NCBI GenBank assembly: GCA_944322965.1
Contig: CALUQR010000003.1
Span: 245,189 to 309,188, forward strand
Direction of reading: 5' to 3'
DNA length: 64,000 nt
From: Vulcanimicrobiota bacterium
GTDB taxonomy: Bacteria; Vulcanimicrobiota; Xenobia; Xenobiales; Xenobiaceae
Part shown: one piece after another, positions 8,456 to 17,018 of the stretch
Layout: each line of letters starts with the position of its first letter
Position numbering within the stretch: position 1 is the stretch's first letter
Notes under the pieces: generated by a model
What the model saw: only the letters and a program-made list of their open reading frames with translations
Database searches by the model: none
What the model was told of the DNA's origin: nothing
Position numbers and translations under genes: made by a program

Positions 8456-9280
8456 ATGTCCAAACGCCCCTTAGGTCAGCACTTTTTACACGAAAAGACG
8501 GCCATCCAAAAGATAGTCGACTCAGCCCAAATTACCCCCCAAGATTACGTCTTAGAGATCGGACCCGGACGGGGGGCCATCACTGGCGAACTCTGCCAGC
8601 GGGCGGCCCGAGTTATAGCGGTCGAACTAGATAAGAATCTAGCCCGCCAATTAAAGCGCTATCCCAACTTAGAGGTAGTAGAAGGCGATATCCTCCGCCT
8701 CGATCTGGCCCAACTCCTAGGCCAGCCCGCCCCCAACCTACCCTTAGCCCAAAGGCGCTGGAAGGTAGTAGCTAACCTGCCCTACTATATCACTACCCCC
8801 ATTATCGAAAAGTTGCTCTTAGAGGGGCACGCCTACTTCCAGAGCTTAGTCATTATGATCCAAAAGGAGGTGGCCCAGCGCCTGCAGGCCCTAGCCTGCC
8901 GCCAGAGCGGGGCCTTAAGTTACTTCGTCAACTATTACGCCCGCCCCCAGATCCTCTTTACGGTCAAGCCGGGCTCCTTCTCCCCGCCCCCCCAGGTAGA
9001 CTCTAGCGTCTTAGCCCTCTACCCCTACGCCGCTCCCCCCGTTCCCGCCCCTGCTCCCGCCCTGCAGCGCCTCACTAGGGCGGCCTTCGCCATGCGCCGC
9101 AAGACCTTAGCTAAATCGCTCCAAGGTTTAGCTAATTCCCTGAAAGCCGACCTCCCCTTAGCCTTAGAGCGGGCCCAAATTAGCGGCCAAAAGCGCCCCG
9201 AAGAGCTCACTTTAGACGATTTCTCCCGCCTCGCTTTGGCCCTAGAAAAAACTATCGCCCCTAAAGAAGGGCAGGAATAG
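8456..9280 (+). CDS. rsmA: 16S rRNA (adenine1518/1519-N6)-dimethyltransferase
   Basis: 274 residues, typical for RsmA/KsgA. It carries the family start K.PLGQHFL, the SAM-binding motif EIGPGRGAIT, an acidic VELDKNL motif, EGDILRLD, and the catalytic NLPYYITTPII motif. It dimethylates two adenines in helix 45 of 16S rRNA during 30S assembly. A ribosome site AGAGAAAG precedes the ATG. The next gene, fakA, is 58 nt downstream on the same strand, so they may be co-transcribed, though the functions are unrelated. Confidence 0.95.
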   Translation: MSKRPLGQHFLHEKTAIQKIVDSAQITPQDYVLEIGPGRGAITGELCQRAARVIAVELDKNLARQLKRYPNLEVVEGDILRLDLAQLLGQPAPNLPLAQRRWKVVANLPYYITTPIIEKLLLEGHAYFQSLVIMIQKEVAQRLQALACRQSGALSYFVNYYARPQILFTVKPGSFSPPPQVDSSVLALYPYAAPPVPAPAPALQRLTRAAFAMRRKTLAKSLQGLANSLKADLPLALERAQISGQKRPEELTLDDFSRLALALEKTIAPKEGQE

Positions 9281-9338
9281 CTCCCCCACTCACAAAAGGC
9301 CCCCCTCCCTGGAGAGCTTAGGAAGGAGGAGAGAGGAT

Positions 9339-10976
9339 TTGGACAGAGAGCCCCTAGAGAGCTGCTCAGGCTCCCTCTGGAAGCGCCTCCTCTTGGGGGG
9401 CGGGCGCTCTTTGACGCACCACCGCTGGCAACTGAATCGCCTCAATATCTTCCCTATCCCCGATGGCGATACGGGCTCCAATATGAGTTTTACTATGGCG
9501 GGCGCCCTGCAAGCTCTGCGCGCTTTGCCCCCGGACTCAGCCCTAGATAAGGTAGTCCAAGCCGCCGCCCGCGGGGCTCTGCGCTGCGCCCATGGCAATT
9601 CGGGGCTCATCCTCTCCCAGATCTTAGCCGCTTTAGCTACCAGTTTAGAAGGGCTGGCCGCGGCCCGGGCCCAAGACTTAGTCCTAGCCTGGGAAGAGGC
9701 CAGCCGGGCCGCCTACCGCTCCATCTTTAATCCCAGCGAAGGGACGATCTTAACCGTAGTGCGCCTAATCGCCCAAGCCGGGCGGCGCTACTTAGAGGAA
9801 ACCCCCAACCCCAACCTCTTGACCCTCTTAGAGCGCTTCCTAGCCGGGGCCGCAGAGGGTTTAGAGTCCTACCGCCAGGGCCCTGAGATCTTGCGCCAGG
9901 GCCAAGTAGTAGACGCCGGGGGGTTAGGGCTCTACTACCTCTTAGAGGGGGCCCACTGGGTAGCCCAAGGGCGCCCCTGGGCCCAATTGCCCTCTAGCCT
10001 CTTAGCAGAGAAGGGCGCCCTGCCCTTAAGCCCAGCCGCCGCCCAGCTCAGCCAGCGCTACTGTTTAGAATTTTTGCTAGAGCAAAGCGCCCTCAGCCCC
10101 CGAGAGTTGGCCCCCCGCCTGGAAGGTTGGGGCAACTCCCTAGTTATTAGCCAACTGGGGGAGCAAGTAAAGGTCCACCTCCATAGCAACTACCCGGAGC
10201 GGGTAGCGGAGATCTTAGCTAACTACGGACCCCTCTCTCAGCGCAAAGTAGAAGATCTGGCCCCCCAATGTCTAGAGCATGAGCGCCACTTACATTGGCA
10301 GGCCGCGCCGGAGACGCCTGCGCCCCTCTTAGAGCGTTTGTGGCGACCTAGCCCTAAAGAGCGCCAATTAAATAACTGGCCCCCGCTCTTTATCTGCTTG
10401 CAGGGGGCGGGCTGGGCCGAATATTTCCAAGAGGGCTGGGGCTGGGAGGTCTATTCTAGAGATCTAAGCGGCGAGCAGCCCGCCCAACTCTTGGCCCCCT
10501 TAAGCGCCTGGGCGGCCAACTTCCCGACCTCTACCCCTTTGGGCGGGGTGGCCTTCTCCCCCCAGGAGGCGGAGATCTTAGCTCAGGGCGCGGTCTTAGC
10601 CCAGGTGAGGCTCTCGATCTTAAGCTTAGCTAGCCCCCTCCAGCTCTTAGTAGCCCTCTTACATCAGCCGCCCCTCCCCTGGGGCTTAGAGTTAGCCCAG
10701 ATCCCTTGGGGGGCCTTGCGAGCCCAGGGGGATCATTTTCAACTTTGGCAAGATGGAATTTACCAGGGCGAAGCGAATAGTTTAGAGCTCGGGGTAGAGC
10801 TCTACTTAGAGGGGCTGCCCGCGCCTAAGCGGCTCCTCTTGGCGCCCGGCCGCGGCTTAGAACCGGCCCTCTTAGAGCAAAGTTTAGCCTACCTCTGGGC
10901 CCGCCATCCCGCCTTGCCAGTCCAGGTCCTCTACGGCGGACAGAAGCGGGAGGCGATCTTAATATACGGAGAGTAG
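9339..10976 (+). CDS. fakA: Fatty-acid kinase FakA (DAK2/DegV-binding, YloV-like)
   Basis: 545 residues. The TTG start at 9339 is chosen because AGGAAGGAGG lies 9 bases upstream. The N-terminal DAK2 kinase domain has LNIFPIPDGDTGSNM, the Asp-rich metal and ATP site, and HGNSGLILSQI. The C-terminal FakB-binding domain follows after about residue 300. FakA phosphorylates fatty acids held on FakB (DegV) proteins and so feeds exogenous fatty acids into phospholipid synthesis. The next gene encodes a DegV protein, the expected partner, 8 nt away. The C-terminal half is Leu/Ala-rich and diverged. Confidence 0.88.
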   Translation: MDREPLESCSGSLWKRLLLGGGRSLTHHRWQLNRLNIFPIPDGDTGSNMSFTMAGALQALRALPPDSALDKVVQAAARGALRCAHGNSGLILSQILAALATSLEGLAAARAQDLVLAWEEASRAAYRSIFNPSEGTILTVVRLIAQAGRRYLEETPNPNLLTLLERFLAGAAEGLESYRQGPEILRQGQVVDAGGLGLYYLLEGAHWVAQGRPWAQLPSSLLAEKGALPLSPAAAQLSQRYCLEFLLEQSALSPRELAPRLEGWGNSLVISQLGEQVKVHLHSNYPERVAEILANYGPLSQRKVEDLAPQCLEHERHLHWQAAPETPAPLLERLWRPSPKERQLNNWPPLFICLQGAGWAEYFQEGWGWEVYSRDLSGEQPAQLLAPLSAWAANFPTSTPLGGVAFSPQEAEILAQGAVLAQVRLSILSLASPLQLLVALLHQPPLPWGLELAQIPWGALRAQGDHFQLWQDGIYQGEANSLELGVELYLEGLPAPKRLLLAPGRGLEPALLEQSLAYLWARHPALPVQVLYGGQKREAILIYGE

Positions 10977-10984
10977 AGTCGGCC

Positions 10985-11890
10985 GTGCCCATCAAGATAG
11001 TCACCGATTCCTCTTGCGATCTGATGAGCGCTCTCGCTCACAGCAAAGGGGTGAGCGTCGTCCCCGTCCATATCGGGATAGGCTCCCATACCTACCGGGA
11101 TGGCCTCGATCTCACCCCGCCCGAACTCTTAGCTAAATTGGCCGATCCCCGCCTGGGAGGGACGATCACTACCGCCCACCCTACCCCCCAGGACTTTTTG
11201 GAAGCCTACCAGGCCCTGCCTGCGGAGTGCCAGATCCTCTCCATCCATCCCTCTAGCTCCTTATCCGGCTCCTACAACGCCGCCCTCCAGGCCCGTAAAC
11301 TCTTACCTCAGGGAGAAGAGCGGGTCTGGGTAGTCGATTCGGGGAGCGTCAGCATCGGCTTAGCCCTCTTCGTCTTAGAGGCTTGCGAAATGATCGTAGC
11401 CTCCCCCCACTTAAAGGTAGCGGAGATCTTGCCCCGCCTGGAAGAGCTGCGCCCCCGCCTGCGCCTCCTCTTTACGGCCTCCAACTTGCGCAGTTTAGCC
11501 CGCGGAGGGAGGGTCAGTCAGGCCGCCTCCCGCATCTCCTCCATGCTCTCCGTCAATTACGTCTTTAAATACGACGGCCAAAAGTCGATCGTAGCTATCG
11601 CCCAAACCTTTGATTTAGATAGCGCCTTAGATATTATCGTCCAACGGCTGCAAGCGGACGATCTCTTAACCCCCATTAAGCGCCTCTATATAGGCTATAC
11701 CCACAATTTCCACACCTCCTGCCGCCCCTCGGAAGCTGAGGAACCCTCCGACCTCTCTAGCGTCTTCGCCCAGATCTACCAGAAGATCTCCGCTCTCAAC
11801 TTGCACGCCGAGATCTGCCATACCGAACTGGGCTGCGCCGTGACCGCCCACTGCGGAGAGGACGTCTTAGGGGTAGCCTACGTAGGCTAA
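10985..11890 (+). CDS. DegV family fatty-acid-binding protein (FakB-like)
   Basis: 301 residues with a GTG start. The DegV signature is clear: KIVTDSSCDL at the N terminus, TAHPTPQDF, SIHPSSSLSGSYNAA (fatty-acid carboxylate site), VVDSGSVS.G and LRSLARGGRVS. A C-terminal domain completes the two-lobed fold. It holds a fatty acid for phosphorylation by the adjacent FakA, and 8 nt between the genes indicates one operon. Which fatty acid it prefers cannot be read from the sequence. Confidence 0.9.
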   Translation: MPIKIVTDSSCDLMSALAHSKGVSVVPVHIGIGSHTYRDGLDLTPPELLAKLADPRLGGTITTAHPTPQDFLEAYQALPAECQILSIHPSSSLSGSYNAALQARKLLPQGEERVWVVDSGSVSIGLALFVLEACEMIVASPHLKVAEILPRLEELRPRLRLLFTASNLRSLARGGRVSQAASRISSMLSVNYVFKYDGQKSIVAIAQTFDLDSALDIIVQRLQADDLLTPIKRLYIGYTHNFHTSCRPSEAEEPSDLSSVFAQIYQKISALNLHAEICHTELGCAVTAHCGEDVLGVAYVG

Positions 11891-11977
11891 GGGCTAGAGA
11901 CCTCCCCCCTTAAGGGAGACTCCCTCGCCCGGGACTTCCCCGCCCGGCCCAAACCTGCCTTGCGCAGGCTCTAGAAG

Positions 11978-14900
11978 CTAGAACTCAGTCGAGCCTTCAG
12001 CCTCAAAGTCGCCCCCCGTAGCGCCCTCCTCTAAGGGCATCATATCGGGGCCGCCGCCCTCAATATTAAACGTATCGATCATATTGACGTCGAAGACCCC
12101 GGAGCGGTCTAAGTACTGGCTGACGACCTCGCCCGTCTGGAAGTGGCCCAAAGCGTTAAAGTTAGGATCATTGCGGTAGTACATGGCCGGACGGTTGACT
12201 AAGCTAGGCCAAAGGTCGACGATATAGACCCCTTTCGTCTCGGCCCAGTCGATTAAGATCTGGCGGGGCTTGGCGCGATCGAAGAGATCGGCGTTAAGAT
12301 CCGAGTCCTCTAACCACTCCTGCCACAAGCCGTCGGAGACTTCGTAGGCGGAGGGGATGAGCACCACCACTAAGGCGCTGCCCCGCTCCCCACAGAGCTC
12401 GTTGAGTTGGTTGAGGGCGGCCAAAGTATTATCTACCCCTTGGCGCATCTCCGCAGAGTACTTATTCAAATACCAGGCCTGGGGAGCGCTGGGCGAGAGG
12501 GCTTTCGAACCCCAACTGAGATTACTGAGCCAGGCGTAAAGGTAACTGCGCCCGGCCAAGATCTGGAAGAAGGAGAGGCGATCGCTAGAGGGCAGCTGGG
12601 CGGCATTTTTGACGGCTAAGCAATCGTACTTACCCCAGCGGGCCTGGGCCTTGGGGGTCAAGCGCAATAAGCCGTCGGCCACCGTAAAGCCCTCCCGGGT
12701 GACCATATTCTCATAATAGTCGTTGCCCGTATAGAAGCCTAAGAGGACTACCTCCGCCTGGCGCTGAGTAGGGGTCAACTGGCGGTAGAGATCTACCTCA
12801 AAGTCGGTCCCGGCCTGGGGCAGGGCGTAATTGAGGACCTTGGCCCCGGAGATGCGCTGGATCTGGTTGAGCCAGGTATCCTCCATAGGCTGCCAAGCCC
12901 CGAAGGTGAAGGAGTCGCCCAAAGCTAAGATGGTCTGACCGACCCCGGGCCGGCGGGAAGAGACGGCGTCCGACTCAATATTGGCCGCCCAGGAGAGCTG
13001 GCGCACCTCGGAACTGCCAAAGGAGTCGACCGGACGCAAGGCGGGCGGCTGCCGCCAACCGTCGCCATCTAAATGGATATCTTGGCTAAACTCCGCCCCC
13101 CGCACGCGGCCCGACCACTTGGGAGTGAGGCGCACCCCCTTCTCGGTAGAGCGGTAGATACCCCGCAACTGGTAGGGCACGTTAGTGGTAGTCAAGTAGG
13201 CGGCCAACTCCGCTATCCCCCAAATTAAGAGGAAGAGGGCTACGTACTTTAAGACCTGGCCTACCGCCCCCAACTGATCGCTCCAGGGCCGCCGGTCTTC
13301 GCGATGGTAGACGATCTCCCGGGCCGCCGCCGCCCGACCTTGGGCATTTTGGCCGCTAGAAGGGCTGGCTTTGAGGGTCCAAGTTTTGAGATCGACCCCT
13401 TGGAAGTGGCGCTCTTCGGTGGCAGGACGCCTACTGACCATCAATTTCCCGATAAAGAGGGCGTCGACGTCGGAGCGGGTGAAGGCCTCCAAGGCCTGGG
13501 CCGGGGTATCGACTAAGGGCTCGCCGGGCAGGCGGAAGGAGCTATTGAGGAGTAAGGGGACCCCCGTAGCCTGGTAGAAGTGGCTCAATAACTCGTAGAA
13601 GTAAGGGCTCTCCTGGGCGTAGACGGCCTGGACCGCGCTCTGGGCCTGGTTATTGAAGGCCGAAGGGACCAACTCTTGGCGGTCCTCATAGATAGAGAGG
13701 GCCAAAGATCTAAAGCGCAAGGGGTCGAGATACTGGGAGTTGGGGGCTTCAAAGTAATCCTCTAGGGCCTCGTTCATAATGGAGACCCCCAACGGGCGGA
13801 AGGGATCGCGCCCCCGCAACTGGCTATCGACCATCTGGGCGCTATAAGGGCGGCGAGGATCGACTAAGATAGAGCGGGCCCCCAAAGCGTGCGGACCGAA
13901 CTCCGTGCGCCCCTTGACCCAGGCGATACTCTGACCGTACTGTAAGCGGGCTACGGCCTCCTGGTAGACGCCATTCATATCGGAGAATTCGCGGAACTTA
14001 CAATTTTGGGAGCGCAAATACTCGCCCGCGGCAAAGTCGTCTTGCTCAGAACCCAAGTAGGGGGAGAGCAAGCGCACCCGCTTCGTACCGCCTAAAAGGG
14101 AGAAATAACCCCACAGGGCGGCCCCTAAAGCCCCCGCCTCTCCGCTAGAGGTCCATTGGAGGGCCAAATTCTCAAAGCCCGCCTCCCGGTAGAGGCGGCC
14201 CATCGCCGCGCTATTGAGGGCCAAATCGCCCGCTAAACAGAGGCAAGTATGCCCATACTTGCGCTGCAGCCCCCGAGCCTGGCAGAGTAAGACCTCCTCT
14301 AAAGCGGCCTGGACGGAGGCGGCCAGATTGGCCCAATGGCCGTCTAAACGCTGGGCCTCTTGGGGCGGGCGCGGGGCGCCAAAGAGGGAGGTAAATTTAT
14401 CAGTATAGGGGACCCCCGCGGGCGCTAGGTAATTAAAGTACTCTAAGTGTAATTTGAAAGAGCCATCCTCATTTAAGGTCAGTAAGTTCTTTAAGATCTT
14501 CTCTAAGTACTGGGGCTGACCGTAGGCCGCTAAATCCATGACCTGGCCCCGCCCCTGGAGGGGGTCGTAACCCATAAAGGAGGCGAAGGCCGCGTAGAGT
14601 AAGCCCAGAGAGTGGGGGCTGGGGAACTCTTCATCTAAGGTCAGTTCCGTACCCCAAGCCGAACCGCGGGCCCCGCTGGCCCAGTCGCCCCCGCTATCGG
14701 CCACCAAGAGGGCGGCCTTGGGGAAGGCGGAGGGGTAGTAGACGCTAGAGGCTAAGGCCAGCGCTTGGTTACAGAAGACTAACTTATCCTTTTTGAGCCC
14801 CACCTGGCGCTCTACTAACTTAGCTAAACGCCCATAATCGCAAAACTGACTTAAAGCGGCGTCTTTAAAGAAGGCGCTCGAGCGGGGCCAGCCCCCTAAG

Positions 14901-15139
14901 ATGGCGCGCCACTCCCGCTTCCAGAGGAGGCCCGGCTTTTGGAAGAAGACCACTAAATCTAAGTCCTTAGCCTGGGTAAAGGAGGCCTCCATACAGTAGT
15001 TGATGGCTTGGGCGGGGAATTGGCGGTCCCCCCGCTGGCGCGTAAAGCGCTCCTCAGTGGCCGCCGCCGCGACCTGACCGTCGACTATTAAAGCCGCCGC
15101 CGCTTGATGGGTGAAGCACGAGATACCTAAGACGCGCAT
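11978..15139 (-). CDS. Carbamoyltransferase-like / SGNH hydrolase-like fusion
   Basis: 1053 residues, unusually long. About 1-590 is a NodU/CmcH/TobZ-type carbamoyltransferase: EERFTRQRGDRQFPAQAI, EFGPHALGARSILVDPR, RDPFRPLG, GVPLLLNSSF...GEP. A membrane helix follows near 630-648, then an SGNH/AlgX-like domain with ILALGDSFTFG (near 743) and FYTGNDYYEN. The metal-binding HHxxH motif expected near 115 reads NQALAL, and the usual HVDGTAR block reads NNQAQSA, so the first domain may be inactive. The Ser of GDSF is present. Carbamoyltransferase, SxtJ and SGNH genes often neighbour each other in surface-polysaccharide loci; here two of them are fused. A 1-nt overlap with the small gene upstream indicates coupling. 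Role in envelope glycan modification is inferred. Confidence 0.8.
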   Translation of the reverse strand: MRVLGISCFTHQAAAALIVDGQVAAAATEERFTRQRGDRQFPAQAINYCMEASFTQAKDLDLVVFFQKPGLLWKREWRAILGGWPRSSAFFKDAALSQFCDYGRLAKLVERQVGLKKDKLVFCNQALALASSVYYPSAFPKAALLVADSGGDWASGARGSAWGTELTLDEEFPSPHSLGLLYAAFASFMGYDPLQGRGQVMDLAAYGQPQYLEKILKNLLTLNEDGSFKLHLEYFNYLAPAGVPYTDKFTSLFGAPRPPQEAQRLDGHWANLAASVQAALEEVLLCQARGLQRKYGHTCLCLAGDLALNSAAMGRLYREAGFENLALQWTSSGEAGALGAALWGYFSLLGGTKRVRLLSPYLGSEQDDFAAGEYLRSQNCKFREFSDMNGVYQEAVARLQYGQSIAWVKGRTEFGPHALGARSILVDPRRPYSAQMVDSQLRGRDPFRPLGVSIMNEALEDYFEAPNSQYLDPLRFRSLALSIYEDRQELVPSAFNNQAQSAVQAVYAQESPYFYELLSHFYQATGVPLLLNSSFRLPGEPLVDTPAQALEAFTRSDVDALFIGKLMVSRRPATEERHFQGVDLKTWTLKASPSSGQNAQGRAAAAREIVYHREDRRPWSDQLGAVGQVLKYVALFLLIWGIAELAAYLTTTNVPYQLRGIYRSTEKGVRLTPKWSGRVRGAEFSQDIHLDGDGWRQPPALRPVDSFGSSEVRQLSWAANIESDAVSSRRPGVGQTILALGDSFTFGAWQPMEDTWLNQIQRISGAKVLNYALPQAGTDFEVDLYRQLTPTQRQAEVVLLGFYTGNDYYENMVTREGFTVADGLLRLTPKAQARWGKYDCLAVKNAAQLPSSDRLSFFQILAGRSYLYAWLSNLSWGSKALSPSAPQAWYLNKYSAEMRQGVDNTLAALNQLNELCGERGSALVVVLIPSAYEVSDGLWQEWLEDSDLNADLFDRAKPRQILIDWAETKGVYIVDLWPSLVNRPAMYYRNDPNFNALGHFQTGEVVSQYLDRSGVFDVNMIDTFNIEGGGPDMMPLEEGATGGDFEAEGSTEF

Positions 15140-15315
15140 TAGAATTTAGACTCCGCCATGCTAGTAGTAAAGGCCGCCCAGCCCCCCGCCGTAGAGGGGC
15201 GCAAGGCCAAGGGGTCCTCCCCCCAGCGGGAGAGCCAAGCTAAGGGGCTGACTATCAGCCAATAGACGATCCCCAATAAGAAGCGCCCTACCCCCACCAT
15301 GCAACCGCCAAGCAT
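15139..15315 (-). CDS. Small SxtJ-like membrane protein
   Basis: 58 residues. One strongly hydrophobic helix (VGRFLLGIVYWLIVSPLAWL) is followed by SRWGEDPLALRP and a C-terminal MAESKF. The helix plus a W/R-G-x-DPL motif is the pattern of the short SxtJ-family proteins that sit beside carbamoyltransferases. The ATG at 15315 is preceded by GGAGAGGGAGAG. The TAA shares its last A with the ATG of the downstream fusion gene (TAATG), a classic coupling arrangement. It lies upstream in the same transcript as the fusion. Assignment to SxtJ is by pattern and context only. Confidence 0.65.
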   Translation of the reverse strand: MLGGCMVGVGRFLLGIVYWLIVSPLAWLSRWGEDPLALRPSTAGGWAAFTTSMAESKF

Positions 15316-15494
15316 CTCTCCCTCTCCACTCTCTTAAAAAGTACTAGTCTCTAAAAGTCAGAGATTAGTAACCTACTAGAAAAATCCTTGCCCCTCCCCC
15401 CGCGCCTCCTCCCCTCCTTTTCTTTATTAGGCCTTTATGGTATGCTGAGAGGGCTTAAGAGAGCTCCTAAGAGAGCCGTTTTAGAGGGGGGAAG

Positions 15495-17018
15495 ATGTTT
15501 GCTAGACTCTACGCCGCCGCCTTAGTGGGGGTCCAGGCCCATTTAGTCTCTTGTGAAGTCGATATCGCCCCGGGATTGCCCCGCTGCGTCGTGGTGGGAC
15601 TCCCCGACGCCGCCGTCCACGAAGCGGTGGAGCGCGTCTGGGCCGCCTGCCACAATTCCGGTTTCCAACTGCCCTTAGCTAAAGTGCGCGTCAATTTGGC
15701 CCCCGCCGACCTGCGCAAGACGGGCCCCCGCTTCGATTTAGCTATGGCCTTAGCCATCTTAGCCGCCCACCAACAGGGCCAGTTGCAACCCTCCCATCTA
15801 GAAGGCTGGCTAGCTTTGGGAGAGTTAGCTATGGACGGGGGCCTGCGCCCGGTGCGGGGGGTGATCCTCTCCCTACTGGCCGCCAAAGGGCTGGGGATTA
15901 CTAAGATCTTACTGCCCCGGGAGAATTGGGCCGAAGCCCGCTTAATAGAGGGCTTAGAACTCTACCCCCTAGATACTTTGGCCCAAGGGATAGCCCTCTT
16001 AGGGGGATCCGAATTCCCCCCAGCCCTCAATCTACCCCCTAAACCCTTAGGGCTAGAACCCGCCCCCGCTGCGCCCCAGCTCTCAGAAGATCTGGCCTGG
16101 GTCAAAGGGCAGTTGGCCGCCCGCCGGGGTTTAGAGATCTGTGCCGCGGGCGGCCACCACATGTTGATGTTGGGTTCCCCGGGCTCGGGCAAGACTATGT
16201 TAGCTAAGTGTTTACCGGGGATTATGCCCCCGCTCCCCGCCGCAGAAGCTTTAGAGGTTACGGCCATCCATACCGCTAAAAGGCGCGGGCCCGGAGAGTT
16301 GCTCCTCCAGCCCCCCTTCCGCACCCCGACTAGCAATATCTCTTTAGCGGGCTTAGTGGGCAGTTTTGAGCCCGGAGAGGTCACCTTGGCCCATCGGGGG
16401 GTGCTCTTTATGGACGAGTTCCCCGAATTTAGGCGGGACTGTTTAGAGGCCTTGCGGGCCCCCTTGGAGCGGGGAGAGGTGGAGATCGCCCGGGCCCAAC
16501 TCCACGTGCGCTACCCCTGCCGCTTCACCTTAATAGCGGCTATGAACCCTTGCCCTTGCGGCTATTGGGGCGACGGCCAGCGCGAGTGTCAATGTCGGCC
16601 CAGCCAGCGCCTGCGCTACTTTAACCGCCTCTCCGGCCCCCTCTTAGACCGCATCGACCTCCAATTGCACGTGGCCCGCCCGCCCCTAGAGGAGCTCTTA
16701 GAGGAAGGGCGCGGGGAGAGTTCGGCCGCCGTGGCCCAGCGCGTAGCTAAGGCTCTAGCCATCCAGCGGGAGCGCGGGGTGCGCAACGCCTTTATGAGCC
16801 CGCCCCAGACCAGGCGCTACTGCCCCCTAGACCAGGAGAGCCGCCGCTATTTGAGCCACTTCGGCCAGCGCCAAGGCTTATCGGGGCGGGTCAAAGATCG
16901 CTTACTGCGCACCGCCCGCACCATAGCCGATCTGGCCCAGCGCAGCCGCATCGAGCTAGGCGACTTAGCCCAGGCCCTAGAGTTTAGGGCCCTCGACCGC
17001 TTTATCGCCCTAGCTTAA
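15495..17018 (+). CDS. comM: ComM/YifB family Mg-chelatase-like AAA+ ATPase
   Basis: 507 residues, normal length. An N-terminal ChlI domain (VDIAPGLPRCVVVGLPDAAV, KVRVNLAPADLRK.G) precedes the AAA+ core with Walker A GSPGSGKTM, Walker B LFMDEFPEF, and the family signature AAMNPCPCG followed by C.C (zinc site). A C-terminal Mg_chelatase_C helical domain ends the protein. ComM is a hexameric helicase that drives branch migration during natural transformation, so competence or recombination is the likely role. The start is ATG with GAGGGGGGAAG just upstream. It converges with and overlaps the ABC transporter gene by 4 nt. Confidence 0.93.
   Translation: MFARLYAAALVGVQAHLVSCEVDIAPGLPRCVVVGLPDAAVHEAVERVWAACHNSGFQLPLAKVRVNLAPADLRKTGPRFDLAMALAILAAHQQGQLQPSHLEGWLALGELAMDGGLRPVRGVILSLLAAKGLGITKILLPRENWAEARLIEGLELYPLDTLAQGIALLGGSEFPPALNLPPKPLGLEPAPAAPQLSEDLAWVKGQLAARRGLEICAAGGHHMLMLGSPGSGKTMLAKCLPGIMPPLPAAEALEVTAIHTAKRRGPGELLLQPPFRTPTSNISLAGLVGSFEPGEVTLAHRGVLFMDEFPEFRRDCLEALRAPLERGEVEIARAQLHVRYPCRFTLIAAMNPCPCGYWGDGQRECQCRPSQRLRYFNRLSGPLLDRIDLQLHVARPPLEELLEEGRGESSAAVAQRVAKALAIQRERGVRNAFMSPPQTRRYCPLDQESRRYLSHFGQRQGLSGRVKDRLLRTARTIADLAQRSRIELGDLAQALEFRALDRFIALA

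Noticed and set aside
11891..11977. Terminator between convergent DegV and fusion genes
   Set aside because: Small stems are visible but there is no T-run on either strand.
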